64,000 nucleotides of DNA from CALFCE01 sp964411665 (GCA_964411665.1 CAYPMR010000008.1:20487-84486); one strand, 5' to 3'. Positions 17,671 to 26,915 are shown, numbered from the stretch's first letter. The notes: generated from the letters alone by a model not told the origin. Program-made: numbers and translations.

Positions 17671-18636
17671 TCAGGCAACCTCGTCCATGATCAGACGCGA
17701 CTTCAATACAGTATTGATGATTCTTGCGTCATGACGTGAATCAAATTTTCGCCCGTACAGTTCCGAGCATTCAGAAATGACCGGCCAGTCAGAACTTTCA
17801 AAGACCTTAACTTTGGGTACGGGCCCGGGACGTAATATTAAACGCCCGTAGTTCTGCGAAACCGTATGGCGAAACGGGCCGTTCATAATGCAGGTCTGGA
17901 AAAACGATTCATCGGGAATGAACGACGTTTTCAGCGCAGAGTACAACTCGTATGTAAACGGATCTTCAGCCATATGTTCGATAAAACTGCGGTGCAGATT
18001 GAACCAGTTAGCGCCCGTATGGAATGGGTACTTACTAAAATATTCAGCTCTGAACTTACGTAAAAAAGGATCGGCAGTACCCACATAAACCGCCCCCTCT
18101 TCACCTACCTCGGCAACATCTACCAGTGTGCGCGCATACATACCATGCTGCGGATCGATCGCACCAGGCTTTGCGAAAACCCGGGTATGTCCTCGATCAC
18201 CCCATTGCATACAGCGCTTGCCTTTGTTGTTGATGGGTATATCAGCAAGATCCAGCACGGGAGGTTCATAACAGCGAATAAAGTTGATGCGATTCTTCGC
18301 ACCCTTGGCAAGTACTTCTTTAATATGTGTGTTACTTTTCAGTGGCAAATCCTGGCCACTCAAGACAACATAATATTCCCAATTCGGATCAAGCTCGAGT
18401 AACGACAATGCGCCGTTGAAGGTTTTTCTGAGTGTACCGCTAGCGCCCCAGCCAATGTTTGCATCATGTTTCACATGCACATTGTCTTTTTTTAGCCAGC
18501 CATTTATAGCCTTTGTATTGGGTTTTTTGCCATCGTCGATGTCTATTAAAAAGGTATCTGCTTCACTGTAGAGTGATTCAATGAGACGCGATACCTGCTT
18601 GAAATTATCGTGGCAGAGAATATGGTAGGCGATCAT
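17671..18636 (-). CDS. Core-2/I-branching (GT14)-type glycosyltransferase
   Basis: Protein of 321 residues without signal peptide or membrane helix. It resembles the bacterial branch of the beta-1,6-N-acetylglucosaminyltransferase family: N-terminal AYHILCHDNFKQVSRLIESL, the NIGWGASGT segment, the SGQDLPLKS motif, GANWFNLHRSFIEHM and the late acidic motif PDESFFQTCIMN that houses the probable catalytic base. It probably adds a sugar to a surface glycan, but donor and acceptor are unknown. It stands alone; no polysaccharide cluster surrounds it, although GNAT- and CelD-type genes occur near 36-38 kb. Confidence 0.85.
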   Translation of the reverse strand: MIAYHILCHDNFKQVSRLIESLYSEADTFLIDIDDGKKPNTKAINGWLKKDNVHVKHDANIGWGASGTLRKTFNGALSLLELDPNWEYYVVLSGQDLPLKSNTHIKEVLAKGAKNRINFIRCYEPPVLDLADIPINNKGKRCMQWGDRGHTRVFAKPGAIDPQHGMYARTLVDVAEVGEEGAVYVGTADPFLRKFRAEYFSKYPFHTGANWFNLHRSFIEHMAEDPFTYELYSALKTSFIPDESFFQTCIMNGPFRHTVSQNYGRLILRPGPVPKVKVFESSDWPVISECSELYGRKFDSRHDARIINTVLKSRLIMDEVA

Positions 18637-18701
18637 TTAATTGGTCCGCTTCGAGCCCGATCCTGACAGCAAAATTAAGTGCCGGGATCCGTCCCGGTCG
18701 G

Positions 18702-19253
18702 CTAAGCGATAGGTGTTTCCGATTGCGCTGTAATTGACGCCAACGGGAATTTACGTATCAGCAGATAACAGCAAGCAAGAAAAATGCAAGCAAACCAGAA
18801 AAATGACCAATCGGCTATGGAAAAGCCAAGAAAACGCCACTGTACTTCAGCGCAGTTCCCGTCCCCCTGAAACAGCAGTTTCAGCGTTTTGAGCATGGGC
18901 TCGTTTTCGAGCCAGTAGGTCAGGCCCAAACCACATTCAGGCACCTGCTCAGGTGGCAGATGCTGTAACCAGATCTGTCTGCCAGCGGTGATTAATCCAC
19001 CGACAGCCGAGAGCGCAACCAGGCCAGCTATCAATTTCTGCCAGAAACGACGACGCACACCAAACAACCCAACAAGCGCAATAATGCCGCATACGTAGTA
19101 GAAAAATCGTTGCGTCATGCACAGCGGACACGGGTCAAGGTACTCGACATATTGCAGGTAATAGCCGTATCCCAGCAAACCGGTAACAGCCACAGGAATG
19201 GCCAGCAGTATCCAGAAACCTGACAAACTAAAAACTGAAGTATTAGCATTCAT
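18702..19253 (-). CDS. dsbB: Disulfide bond formation protein B (DsbB)
   Basis: Inner-membrane quinone reductase of 183 residues that reoxidises periplasmic DsbA. Four hydrophobic helices are visible. The first periplasmic loop has the redox pair CPLC (PCPLCMTQRFFYY), and the second loop has two cysteines, in PECGLGLTYWLENEP and GDGNCAEVQW, as expected for the second redox pair. The ATG at 19253 is well placed. It is 65 bp from the glycosyltransferase gene and could be transcribed with it. No dsbA is in the window. Confidence 0.95.
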   Translation of the reverse strand: MNANTSVFSLSGFWILLAIPVAVTGLLGYGYYLQYVEYLDPCPLCMTQRFFYYVCGIIALVGLFGVRRRFWQKLIAGLVALSAVGGLITAGRQIWLQHLPPEQVPECGLGLTYWLENEPMLKTLKLLFQGDGNCAEVQWRFLGFSIADWSFFWFACIFLACCYLLIRKFPLASITAQSETPIA

Positions 19254-19715
19254 TGTGCGGTTAAATCGGAGTCAATATAAAGAACACACGTGCAAGACAC
19301 CTAAATGGCTGCCACTTGCAACAACAAAATGTTAATTGATCAGCCACACTTTGTATGCCAATCAACTGTGGCAAGACAAAAATTAACGGCAGTTATTGAG
19401 TGTAGCAAGGGCTAGATGCCTTGCAGACGTTCAGAGACAGTCATCAGCAGCCAGGCAGAAAATAGATGCTGTCAGAGCAAAGGTATATCGGGGAGGAGGT
19501 TGTCCGCTTTTTAACTGTACATATACTGACACGACCGCCGGCTGATTCAGTCAGGATCGCAGAAATGGACAGTGGTTGACACTATTGGTACAGGCAGAGA
19601 CTGTTCACAGGCTATCGACAGGATGTGATCCTGAACGATTGCCTGATTCAGCTTCAAGGATAGTTCGGTGTTGAAGTACATGGGTACAACAAACACGCGA
19701 TAATCAGACAGCAGC
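19254..19715. other. 462-base intergenic region upstream of dsbB
   Basis: I see no supported gene. An open frame of 103 codons on the minus strand spans 19547-19858 but overlaps the Rmf-like gene in another frame and has no family look. A GCAAGG/CCTTGC hairpin lies at 19405-19424, and GCCACA/TGTGGC arms pair across about 19343-19373. These could belong to a small RNA or be chance. Confidence 0.35.
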
Positions 19716-19991
19716 CTAGCTGGCTTCCCTGTTCTGCTTACCCATCTTGAATCCACGGTACCATTCTTTCTCGAGCTCATCGTCCGAGAAATACGAGTGA
19801 TGGCAATTTGCAGGTGTTGCGCCCTTGATCCCGGCTTCCATACCCGCTTTGCGAGCACTGGCAGGCGTTACTTGATGCAGCGGTTTGAACGCCTGTGATA
19901 TTACTGTGTTCAACCCGATAAAATCGAATTTATGAGACATTTCTTTCATAACCTTTTTCATTGGACAAGAGGGTGCTGTCCTTTCACGCAT
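19716..19991 (-). CDS. Rmf/CrpP-like small basic protein
   Basis: Small protein of up to 91 residues. The C-terminal half resembles the ribosome modulation factor fold: ARKAGMEAGIKGATPANC, then SYFSDDELEKEWYRGFKMGK, which matches the family pattern of G-x3-A-x2-G, a short linker and W-x2-G-[FW]-x2-G. Rmf dimerises 70S ribosomes in stationary phase, and related proteins occur in diverse contexts; function here is inferred only. The start is uncertain: ATG 19991, 19961 and 19940 are in frame and none has a strong ribosome binding site. Confidence 0.6.
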   Translation of the reverse strand: MRERTAPSCPMKKVMKEMSHKFDFIGLNTVISQAFKPLHQVTPASARKAGMEAGIKGATPANCHHSYFSDDELEKEWYRGFKMGKQNREAS

Positions 19992-20306
19992 CGAAAATTA
20001 ACACGTCGTCCTGTAAAGATTGACCTACTGGTTCTCACTAATCATTCGGTTTGTCGAAGTTTGAAATAGACCTTCAGGAAATAAGAGAGAGTTGGCATTG
20101 CAATCGGCACTGCAGCGCGCTTTTCAAGGCATATAGTACCCCCGAATTGATCGACCGGAACAGCCGGTTTGCAGATGTATCAGCCCACACCTCACCCTCT
20201 ACCCTGATTAATGCGAAAGGGCTCAACATTCCCCTATAATTGTTGGGTCAAGTCTCGAATTACTAATGTACCCATCACAGCCCCCGCAAAGGCAAAGGTT
20301 TTGACT
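19992..20306. other. 315-base divergent intergenic region
   Basis: This lies between the minus-strand Rmf-like gene and plus-strand ytoQ and should hold both promoters. The open frames in it (20051-20239 and the extension of ytoQ to 20211) look non-coding. I recognise no motif. Confidence 0.4.
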
Positions 20307-20750
20307 ATGCAATGGACAATCTACTTATCCGGTGAAATACACACAGACTGGCGTGATCAGATCAAAAGCGGCAGCGAGACTCTTGAATTACCGGTTATCT
20401 TCACCTCAGCTGTAACAGATCATGCTGCATCCGATGCCGCAGGCGATGTGCTGGGTGCAGAGACGAAAAACTTCTGGCGTGACCACAAGTCGTCGAAAGT
20501 AAATAGCCTGCGTACACGCACAATGATCGAAAGATCAGATATTGCGGTCATACGTTTTGGTGAGAAATACAAACAATGGAATGCCGCATTTGATGCCGGT
20601 ATTTGCTCGGCACTGGGAAAACCTTACATCACCCTGCATGCTGAAGATCTAATCCACCCTTTGAAAGAAGTCGATGGCGCTGCCATGGGATGGGCCACCA
20701 CACCTGAGCAAGTGGTGGAAATACTGCGTTACGTCACGACAAAAAAATAA
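20307..20750 (+). CDS. YtoQ family protein
   Basis: Protein of 147 residues of the YtoQ family, an uncharacterised group related to nucleoside deoxyribosyltransferase-like folds. The hallmark start MQWTIYLSGEIHTDWRDQI supports ATG 20307, and an AAAGG ribosome binding site lies 8 bases upstream; the frame is open further upstream to 20211 but that part does not resemble the family. The other conserved blocks are LGAETKNFWRDHKSSKVN, ERSDIAVIRFGEKYKQWNAAFDAG and ALGKPYITLH. No signal peptide. A 28-bp tandem array begins 39 bp after its stop. Confidence 0.88.
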   Translation: MQWTIYLSGEIHTDWRDQIKSGSETLELPVIFTSAVTDHAASDAAGDVLGAETKNFWRDHKSSKVNSLRTRTMIERSDIAVIRFGEKYKQWNAAFDAGICSALGKPYITLHAEDLIHPLKEVDGAAMGWATTPEQVVEILRYVTTKK

Positions 20751-20788
20751 GCAACTTGCTCTGAGCTAATTTCCATCAGGATGGGTCA

Positions 20789-20900
20789 GGCTTAAAGCCT
20801 TAAGCCTGTTACCACCAGCTTAAAGCGTTATGCCTGTTACCACCAGCTTAAAGCGTTAAGCCTGTTACCACCAGCTTAAAGCCTTAAGCCTGTTGCCACC
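20789..20900. repeat. Four tandem 28-bp repeats copying the 3' tail of the AOR-family gene
   Basis: Four exact-length units lie at 20789-20816, 20817-20844, 20845-20872 and 20873-20900, differing at only four positions. The last unit overlaps the end of the minus-strand AOR-family gene and encodes its final WWQQA and stop; the other three are copies of that tail lying beyond the stop. Each unit has a short inverted repeat, GCTTAA-AGCS-TTAAGC (the second unit has one mismatch), so the array could form serial stem-loops in the 3' untranslated RNA. Confidence 0.9.
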
Positions 20901-22599
20901 AATTCTCAACGGCTTCATGTATGTCTTCACTGCGAAAGCGTGCGGTGCGATCAGCCGGGGCAAGGGGTTCGTCATAGAAGAATGTGGGCAAATCATTATC
21001 AATGGTTTCAAAGCCCGCTTTACGATTGAACTCACGTTCAAGTTTTAAGGCTTCTCGTCCCAGTTCTACGAAAAAAATTTCCTCAAGCTCGACACCATGC
21101 GCATCGTTGACTGCCTGCGCAAGAAAGTCCGTGTGTTCGTTTGTTACTGAACGACCAAAAATACATAAGCCAAGCGAATCAGCCGCAGCACTGACAACCT
21201 GAATACCCATGCTCGCCTCGACCAACTCTTCAACCGGCTTATCCTTACTGTCGTACTGCGGCAAATTGCCAGCCGTGTGATCAGCACCCTGGGCTGTCAT
21301 CATCATGGTTATACCTGTCACCTCGATAACACGTGGATCATAAGCACTGATCGCCTGACGTTTGACCACCGGAATTCGTTCGAGGCTAAAGTGCTCACCG
21401 ACTGCTGCCGTGCCTTTTGCATACAACCTGCCTGCGTCATTACCCTTGCGAATGTCACTCAGCACAGATTCCATAAAAGCCTTGTCACCAAAAGCACCCT
21501 CACCTGCTTCCATTAAAACGCCAATCATGCCACCGAGTTCAATGGTGTCGATGCCAAGATCATTTGCCAGCCAGTTAAGATCAGCCAGATCGTCTGGATC
21601 ATTCAATCCGCAGTTTGTACCCAGTAATCCAATAGTTTCGTACTCTACCGGTGAGACTACCTCTTTGCCGTCTTTATCTGCATAGACGTTACTGCATTGG
21701 ATAATGCATCCCGGCATACAAGCGTGCGTTTGCGTACCACCTCTTTCGATATTTTGCTCACGCAGCGCATCCCCACCCATACGAAACACTTCCTTGTCTG
21801 TGTCAACCGCACGACCGACGCTGAAGTTCCTGACCGGCAAACCACCGACATGATTGGTGTAATCTGCCATCATCGCTGTGCCGATGTTCTGGAAGTTATG
21901 GATGGCAGGTTCTGCGTCAAGTTTGCGTTTGTATTCCTTCACAGCTCCCATGACTTTCTTGCGATCGTGCAAAGCTGGCATTTTGTTGAGATCAAGGATG
22001 ATAGCCTTGATTTTCTTACTGCCCATAACCGCACCCACACCACCGCGTGCGGCAAGTCTGGAGGGTCGCAAATCAACATCACTGAAAGAGATGCCAGCCA
22101 ACAGACCCTGATATTCGCCCACTTGGCTGCACAAGCCAAGGCTGATCTTTTTACCGTACACCTCGTGTAGTTTTTCAGCTGTCTCAAAATTACCCATTCC
22201 CATATAAGGGGAAGCGTCTTCAAATAAAATCTCACCGTCTTTAGTCATGCGTACAATCACCCACTCATCGGATGCACCGTGAAAGGTAAACCCCGATATG
22301 TGTAATTGCCCCATGGCAAAACCAAAGGTGCCGCCACCATTAGCTTCCTTGATGCCGCCGGTCAACGGGCTTTTGCAACCCACACTGACCCGATTGGCGT
22401 TGGAAAAATTGGTACCGGCAAAGGGGCCAGCAGAAAATATGAGAAGATTTTCAGGCGACAAGGGATCGACCAGTGCCTTGTCAGCTTTGAGCATGGTGTC
22501 CGCTATCAGGTAACGGCCACAGCGCACGATCTCCTCACCCTCAAGTTCACGACTTGATACGGATCGGTCAGCCAGATTAATTTCGTGATATTGACGCAT
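20884..22599 (-). CDS. Aldehyde:ferredoxin oxidoreductase (AOR) family protein
   Basis: Protein of about 571 residues of the tungsten/molybdenum AOR family, which oxidise aldehydes to acids with an iron-sulfur cluster and a bis-pterin metal site. Domain 1 shows SAGPFAGTNFSNANR and GSKKIKAIILD. Candidate cluster cysteines are C294, C298 and C302 in ACMPGCIIQCSN plus C479 in LGLCIFGR. The first spacing is C-x3-C, where the archaeal enzyme has C-x2-C. The start is ATG 22599 rather than a TTG 18 bases upstream. It lies 144 bp downstream of glcF on the same strand. No ferredoxin or pterin gene is near, so the electron acceptor is unknown. Confidence 0.9.
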   Translation of the reverse strand: MRQYHEINLADRSVSSRELEGEEIVRCGRYLIADTMLKADKALVDPLSPENLLIFSAGPFAGTNFSNANRVSVGCKSPLTGGIKEANGGGTFGFAMGQLHISGFTFHGASDEWVIVRMTKDGEILFEDASPYMGMGNFETAEKLHEVYGKKISLGLCSQVGEYQGLLAGISFSDVDLRPSRLAARGGVGAVMGSKKIKAIILDLNKMPALHDRKKVMGAVKEYKRKLDAEPAIHNFQNIGTAMMADYTNHVGGLPVRNFSVGRAVDTDKEVFRMGGDALREQNIERGGTQTHACMPGCIIQCSNVYADKDGKEVVSPVEYETIGLLGTNCGLNDPDDLADLNWLANDLGIDTIELGGMIGVLMEAGEGAFGDKAFMESVLSDIRKGNDAGRLYAKGTAAVGEHFSLERIPVVKRQAISAYDPRVIEVTGITMMMTAQGADHTAGNLPQYDSKDKPVEELVEASMGIQVVSAAADSLGLCIFGRSVTNEHTDFLAQAVNDAHGVELEEIFFVELGREALKLEREFNRKAGFETIDNDLPTFFYDEPLAPADRTARFRSEDIHEAVENWWQQA

Positions 22600-22743
22600 T
22601 ACAAATCGCTCTTGCAAAAAACAGGTTCAGATAACACATTACCATAGATCTTCAACTATCTGCGCCTTGCTTCCATGATTGGAATTCACCGCAAAGGTAT
22701 ATCTAAAAACCGCTCAAAGGTAAGGCTGATTATTAACTGATGG

Positions 22744-24123
22744 CTATTTGTTGGTATTGTCCGGCAATGCAGCATCAAGAAGTTCTATCCAGTGCATGAC
22801 CGGTGTCTGTGTAACGGATTGCAGATGTAACTGACAGCCGATATTGGCAGTGGCTATAACGCTTGGGGAAACGCTGTGGATGTTAGCGATCTTTTTTGCT
22901 TTAAGCGTTGAAGATATTTTCGGCTGAAAAATGGAATAGGTACCAGCCGAGCCACAACATTCCTGCGAATCGTCAAACGGCAAAAGTTTGAATCCCAGTC
23001 CTTCGAGCAGAGCCTCAATCCGGCCCTGCAATTTTTGTCCATGTTGCATACTACAAGGTGGATGGAAGGCGACGCTGAAGCCCTCATTGTTGACAGCATT
23101 GGAACTGTTTGTCGTTTGTTCCGGAACATCTGGCCCATGCCCAGGCCCCAGGGCCGTGCGAAGCTCACCTTGACGCAGGGCAACTGCACTTTCAACAGGC
23201 GAGATTTCGAGTGTTCCTGCAAATGCATTAGCAAGAATGTCTTTTGCACCGAGAGATAACAGCACTTCGCCAATATCCTGAGTAATTGCCGTTATCTTCG
23301 CTGCCTTGTCACGGTACTGGGCATCATCTGAAAGCAGATGAGCGTAATCCTTAACCATACTGCCACAGCCACTGGCAGTGATCAGTATCGCCTCGGCACC
23401 GTTCTCAATATGCGGCCACCATAAATCTATATTGCGTCGCGCCTTATCCAGCGCGGGGTCTGCATCATTAAGATGCTGGTGAATGGCACCACAACAGACA
23501 GACTCGCCTTGTGTAACGTGTATCCCCAATCTCCCTAATACCCGGATTGCCGCAGCGTTAGTCGCTGGCGCCATTGACGGTTGAACACAACCATCAAGCA
23601 ATATCATGCTGCGTGGTTTATTGTTTTTTTCGTCTTGGGTATTTGTACTGGCGATCTGTTGCCGCACAGGAATACTGGCCGCAAATCGTGCAGGAAGTAC
23701 AGGCCTGACAAACTGCCCCATTCGCACCAACGGACCAATACGTGATGGGTAAGGCAACACTTGTTTGATCATAAAGCGCAATAATCGCTGTCCGAGTGGA
23801 CGTTCAACCTGGTCCTCAACAACCTGCCTGCCAACATCGAGAAGATGTCCGTATTCAACACCTGAGGGACAGGTGGTCTCGCAATTCCTGCAGGTTAGAC
23901 AGCGATCCAAATGCAATTGAGTACTACTATCAGCCTCAACGCCTTCCAGTACTTGCTTAATCTGGTAGATTCGCCCGCGCGGACTGTCCAGCTCATCGCC
24001 CAGCAAATTATAAGTAGGACAGGTTGCCAGACAAAAACCGCAATGGACGCATTTGCGCAGAATGCTTTCTGCTGCCTGTACATCTGGCAGGTCGCGATAC
24101 TGTTTGGCTATATTGGTTTCCAT
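22744..24123 (-). CDS. glcF: Glycolate oxidase iron-sulfur subunit GlcF
   Basis: Protein of 459 residues, the electron-transfer subunit of membrane-associated glycolate dehydrogenase (GlcDEF), which converts glycolate to glyoxylate. Two ferredoxin-type 4Fe-4S motifs lie at the N-terminus: C25, C28, C31 and C35 in KCVHCGFCLATCP, and CLTCRNCETTCPSG around residue 75. The C-terminal half has the two cysteine-rich CCG domains, with SVCCGAIHQH and SQECCGSAGTYS. The insertion around residues 290-330 looks unusually Gly/Pro-rich. It is last in the glcD-glcE-glcF run, 23 bp after glcE. Confidence 0.95.
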   Translation of the reverse strand: METNIAKQYRDLPDVQAAESILRKCVHCGFCLATCPTYNLLGDELDSPRGRIYQIKQVLEGVEADSSTQLHLDRCLTCRNCETTCPSGVEYGHLLDVGRQVVEDQVERPLGQRLLRFMIKQVLPYPSRIGPLVRMGQFVRPVLPARFAASIPVRQQIASTNTQDEKNNKPRSMILLDGCVQPSMAPATNAAAIRVLGRLGIHVTQGESVCCGAIHQHLNDADPALDKARRNIDLWWPHIENGAEAILITASGCGSMVKDYAHLLSDDAQYRDKAAKITAITQDIGEVLLSLGAKDILANAFAGTLEISPVESAVALRQGELRTALGPGHGPDVPEQTTNSSNAVNNEGFSVAFHPPCSMQHGQKLQGRIEALLEGLGFKLLPFDDSQECCGSAGTYSIFQPKISSTLKAKKIANIHSVSPSVIATANIGCQLHLQSVTQTPVMHWIELLDAALPDNTNK

Positions 24124-24146
24124 CTAGCGCTTCTTCGTAACTCGTT

Positions 24147-25352
24147 TCAGGTTGAGATGGACGTTGCCAGCGGTTCGACAACAGGCATACTCGACATCTT
24201 TTTTTCAAACGGCAGGACACCGCGATTGAGTATATGGCGCGGATCGAAAGATGCTTTGATCCGCATATGCAAATTTTCCAGCGCTGTTGCAGGCGCCGTG
24301 GCAGGTTCCGAGTCGTACACGGAATCATCCGGTTTGTTTGTGATGCAACTGACCTTACCTTTCAGGCGCTGTGCAACTAAAGCCATTTCAGCGAAAGAAG
24401 CGTCCGCTCTCACCCAACGCAATCTGCCGCCCCAATCATAAAGCCAATCACTTCTGTGCAAACCCGGTATGGCCTCAGCAAAGGATTCCAGTGGAGTTTC
24501 TGCTGGCAAGGTAAAACGCCAAAGAGGAACAGATGAGTTACTGCCGGCTTTATCTGCAACGTGGCAGAAAAAAGGATGAGTCAAATCACGTAAGGATGCC
24601 CACCATTGCGCACTGTGCGATTCAACGTCACCACCAATGTCAGCCACTGCACGCTTGACAGCTGCTGCGGAACCAGAGAAGCGAATCAGCAAACGTACTT
24701 TATCGTCGCTTGCTTCATTTGCCAGGGGTACGATGGCGGCGGCATCGAGTGGCAGCGGTTGACGTTCTAGTGCAATCAGTTTTTCGAGAACAGCAGAACT
24801 GTCACAGGTGAAGCTAACAGTCTCCTGTGCTTCATGCCTTGGTAGCACTTTGACCGACAAGTCAAGCAATACACCGAGCGAACCTCGTGCACCGACCTGC
24901 AGTCGAGACACATCGTAACCTGCCACATTTTTCATGACTTCACCACCGAACCGGAGATCTTCACCGCGTCCGTTTATGATGCGGGTACCGAGGATGAAAT
25001 CACGTACACCACCACTATAGCTGTGCGATGGCCCACTGGCAGCACAGGCTACTACCCCGCCAAGCGTATCCGCACCGCTATACACTGGAGGATCAAATGG
25101 AAGTGCCTGACCTTCCTTTGCCAGCAACGATTCAATCTCGGATATCGGTGTGCCACTTCTGGCGGTTAACACCAATTCAGTCGGTTCATAGGAAACAACA
25201 CCAGCATACTGACTTAAGTCCAGTACCGACCCGGTATTTGGCTGGCCGGGAGTCTGTAAAAAATGCTTGCTCCCAGCGCCTGCTATACGCAAAGGTTCCG
25301 AATTGGCAAAGGCATGACCTACACGTTCTGAAAGCGTCTCAGCTTCAATCAT
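24147..25352 (-). CDS. glcE: Glycolate oxidase FAD-binding subunit GlcE
   Basis: Protein of 401 residues with a PCMH-type FAD-binding N-terminus, seen as GTPISEIESLLAKEGQALPFDPPVYSGADTLGGVVA with the ASGPSHSYSGGVRDF and RFGGEVMKNVAGYDVSRL blocks that mark GlcE. It is a non-catalytic-like flavin subunit that works with GlcD and GlcF. The start ATG 25352 lies 6 bp after the glcD stop, so translation is probably coupled. The C-terminal FDPRHILNRGVLPF motif is typical of the FAD oxidase C domain. It is somewhat longer than the Escherichia coli protein (about 350 residues). Confidence 0.93.
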   Translation of the reverse strand: MIEAETLSERVGHAFANSEPLRIAGAGSKHFLQTPGQPNTGSVLDLSQYAGVVSYEPTELVLTARSGTPISEIESLLAKEGQALPFDPPVYSGADTLGGVVACAASGPSHSYSGGVRDFILGTRIINGRGEDLRFGGEVMKNVAGYDVSRLQVGARGSLGVLLDLSVKVLPRHEAQETVSFTCDSSAVLEKLIALERQPLPLDAAAIVPLANEASDDKVRLLIRFSGSAAAVKRAVADIGGDVESHSAQWWASLRDLTHPFFCHVADKAGSNSSVPLWRFTLPAETPLESFAEAIPGLHRSDWLYDWGGRLRWVRADASFAEMALVAQRLKGKVSCITNKPDDSVYDSEPATAPATALENLHMRIKASFDPRHILNRGVLPFEKKMSSMPVVEPLATSIST

Positions 25353-25358
25353 GGCGAA

Positions 25359-26915
25359 TCAAAAACGCTCCAGTTCCGGAAACGGCAAATTACCATGATG
25401 GACATGCATCGCGCCGAATTCGGCGCAACGTTGCAATGTCGGTATGGCTTTACCAGGATTAAGTATGCCCTTTGGATCGAAAGCTGCCTTCAAGGTATGA
25501 AACTGTATCAACGTTCTTTGATCAAACTGAACACACATTTCATTAATTTTCTCGAGTCCTACCCCATGCTCGCCGGTAATTGTGCCCCCGACTTCAACGC
25601 ATAACTGAAGAATTTTACTACCCAGTTCTTCGGTCTTGTGCAATTCTCCGGGGACATTGGAATCAAACAGAATGAGAGGGTGCAGATTGCCATCGCCGGC
25701 ATGAAAAACATTGGCGATGCGCAAACCGTACTCTTCAGACAATTCATTCATACGGGTGAGTACTGTCGGTAAAGTTCGCCGAGGAATGGTGCCATCGATA
25801 CAGTAGTAATCAGGTGACAGGCGTCCAACCGCCGGAAATGCAGATTTACGACCTTTCCATAACAACAATCGCTCCTCTTCACTCGAGGCTACATGCTGCG
25901 ATGCGGCGCCACAACGTTTGAAAACCTCAGCTACCTGTTTAATCTGAGATTCAACCTCTTCCTCAAGCCCGTCAAGCTCGCAAAGGATAAGCGCCGCAGC
26001 ATCCACCGGATAGCCACATTCAGCGAATGCCTCTGATGCGCGTATGGCAGGATTGTCCATTAACTCCATGCCCGCTGGAATAATGCCCTCGGCAATGACA
26101 GCACCAACTGCAGCACCAGCCGATTCAACCGAATCAAAACTGGCCATCAGAAGTTTTGCCACTGGAGGTACGGGCAACAATTTGACCTTGATTTCTACCG
26201 TGATCGCCAGCATCCCTTCGGAACCTGTAAGAATCCCAAGCAGGTCGTAGCCATACTGCTCAGGACTGTCCCCACCGATTGTCAGCAAGTCGCCGGTCGC
26301 GGTCACGACGGTGAGTTCGAGGATGTTATGTACCGTGAGCCCATATTTCAGGCAATGAACACCACCTGAATTCTCGGCTACATTACCACCTATGGTGCAG
26401 GCAATTTGCGATGAAGGATCAGGTGCGTAATACAAATTATGCGGTCGAGCAGCTTCAGATATCGCCAGGTTACGAACACCTGGCTGCACCACCGCGTAAC
26501 CACTCTGAGGGTTAAGTTCGAGTATCCGGTTAAATTTTGCCAGGCCCATGAGGATGCCGCGAGGATGTGGAGACGCCCCGCCTGACAGACCGGTTCCTGC
26601 ACCACGTGCAACCACAGGCACTTCACGTTGACTGGCCCAACGCATAACAGATTGCACTTGCTCGATTGTCTCAGGCAGCACAACCAACAGAGGCGTCTGC
26701 TTAATGGCTGTCAGACCATCTGATTCATAGGGGCGAAGTTGTTGTTCTGTGGACAGAATCGATTGAGCAGGCAAAAAAGCGGATAAATCCTCTATATAGT
26801 CGCGCCGAAACTCCTCAGATTGACGCATATACAACTTGGAATCACTATCGGAATCGCCTTTTTGACGGTCGTTACTGTTTTGATTTGACGCCTGAGCGGC
26901 CTGAGGTGAATGCAT
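25359..26915 (-). CDS. glcD: Glycolate oxidase catalytic subunit GlcD
   Basis: Flavoprotein of up to 518 residues that oxidises glycolate (or D-lactate) to the 2-oxo acid. The FAD PCMH domain shows PVVARGAGTGLSGGASP, PDPSSQIACTIGGNVAENSGG and GYDLLGILTGSEGMLAI. The C-terminal oxidase domain shows HAGDGNLHPLI, GEHGVGLEK and FDPKGILNPGK. The first about 29 residues form a polar Gln/Asn/Asp-rich extension not found in most relatives. An in-frame ATG at 26828 would remove it, but neither start has a good ribosome binding site; a perfect AGGAG lies about 18 bases before ATG 26915. It is divergent from pyk. Confidence 0.94.
   Translation of the reverse strand: MHSPQAAQASNQNSNDRQKGDSDSDSKLYMRQSEEFRRDYIEDLSAFLPAQSILSTEQQLRPYESDGLTAIKQTPLLVVLPETIEQVQSVMRWASQREVPVVARGAGTGLSGGASPHPRGILMGLAKFNRILELNPQSGYAVVQPGVRNLAISEAARPHNLYYAPDPSSQIACTIGGNVAENSGGVHCLKYGLTVHNILELTVVTATGDLLTIGGDSPEQYGYDLLGILTGSEGMLAITVEIKVKLLPVPPVAKLLMASFDSVESAGAAVGAVIAEGIIPAGMELMDNPAIRASEAFAECGYPVDAAALILCELDGLEEEVESQIKQVAEVFKRCGAASQHVASSEEERLLLWKGRKSAFPAVGRLSPDYYCIDGTIPRRTLPTVLTRMNELSEEYGLRIANVFHAGDGNLHPLILFDSNVPGELHKTEELGSKILQLCVEVGGTITGEHGVGLEKINEMCVQFDQRTLIQFHTLKAAFDPKGILNPGKAIPTLQRCAEFGAMHVHHGNLPFPELERF

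Noticed and set aside
19547..19858. A 103-codon minus-strand frame
   Set aside because: It overlaps the Rmf-like gene in a different frame, has no family resemblance and no ribosome binding site.
20789..20900. A CRISPR array
   Set aside because: Units are contiguous without unique spacers and match the adjacent gene tail, so it is a tandem duplication.
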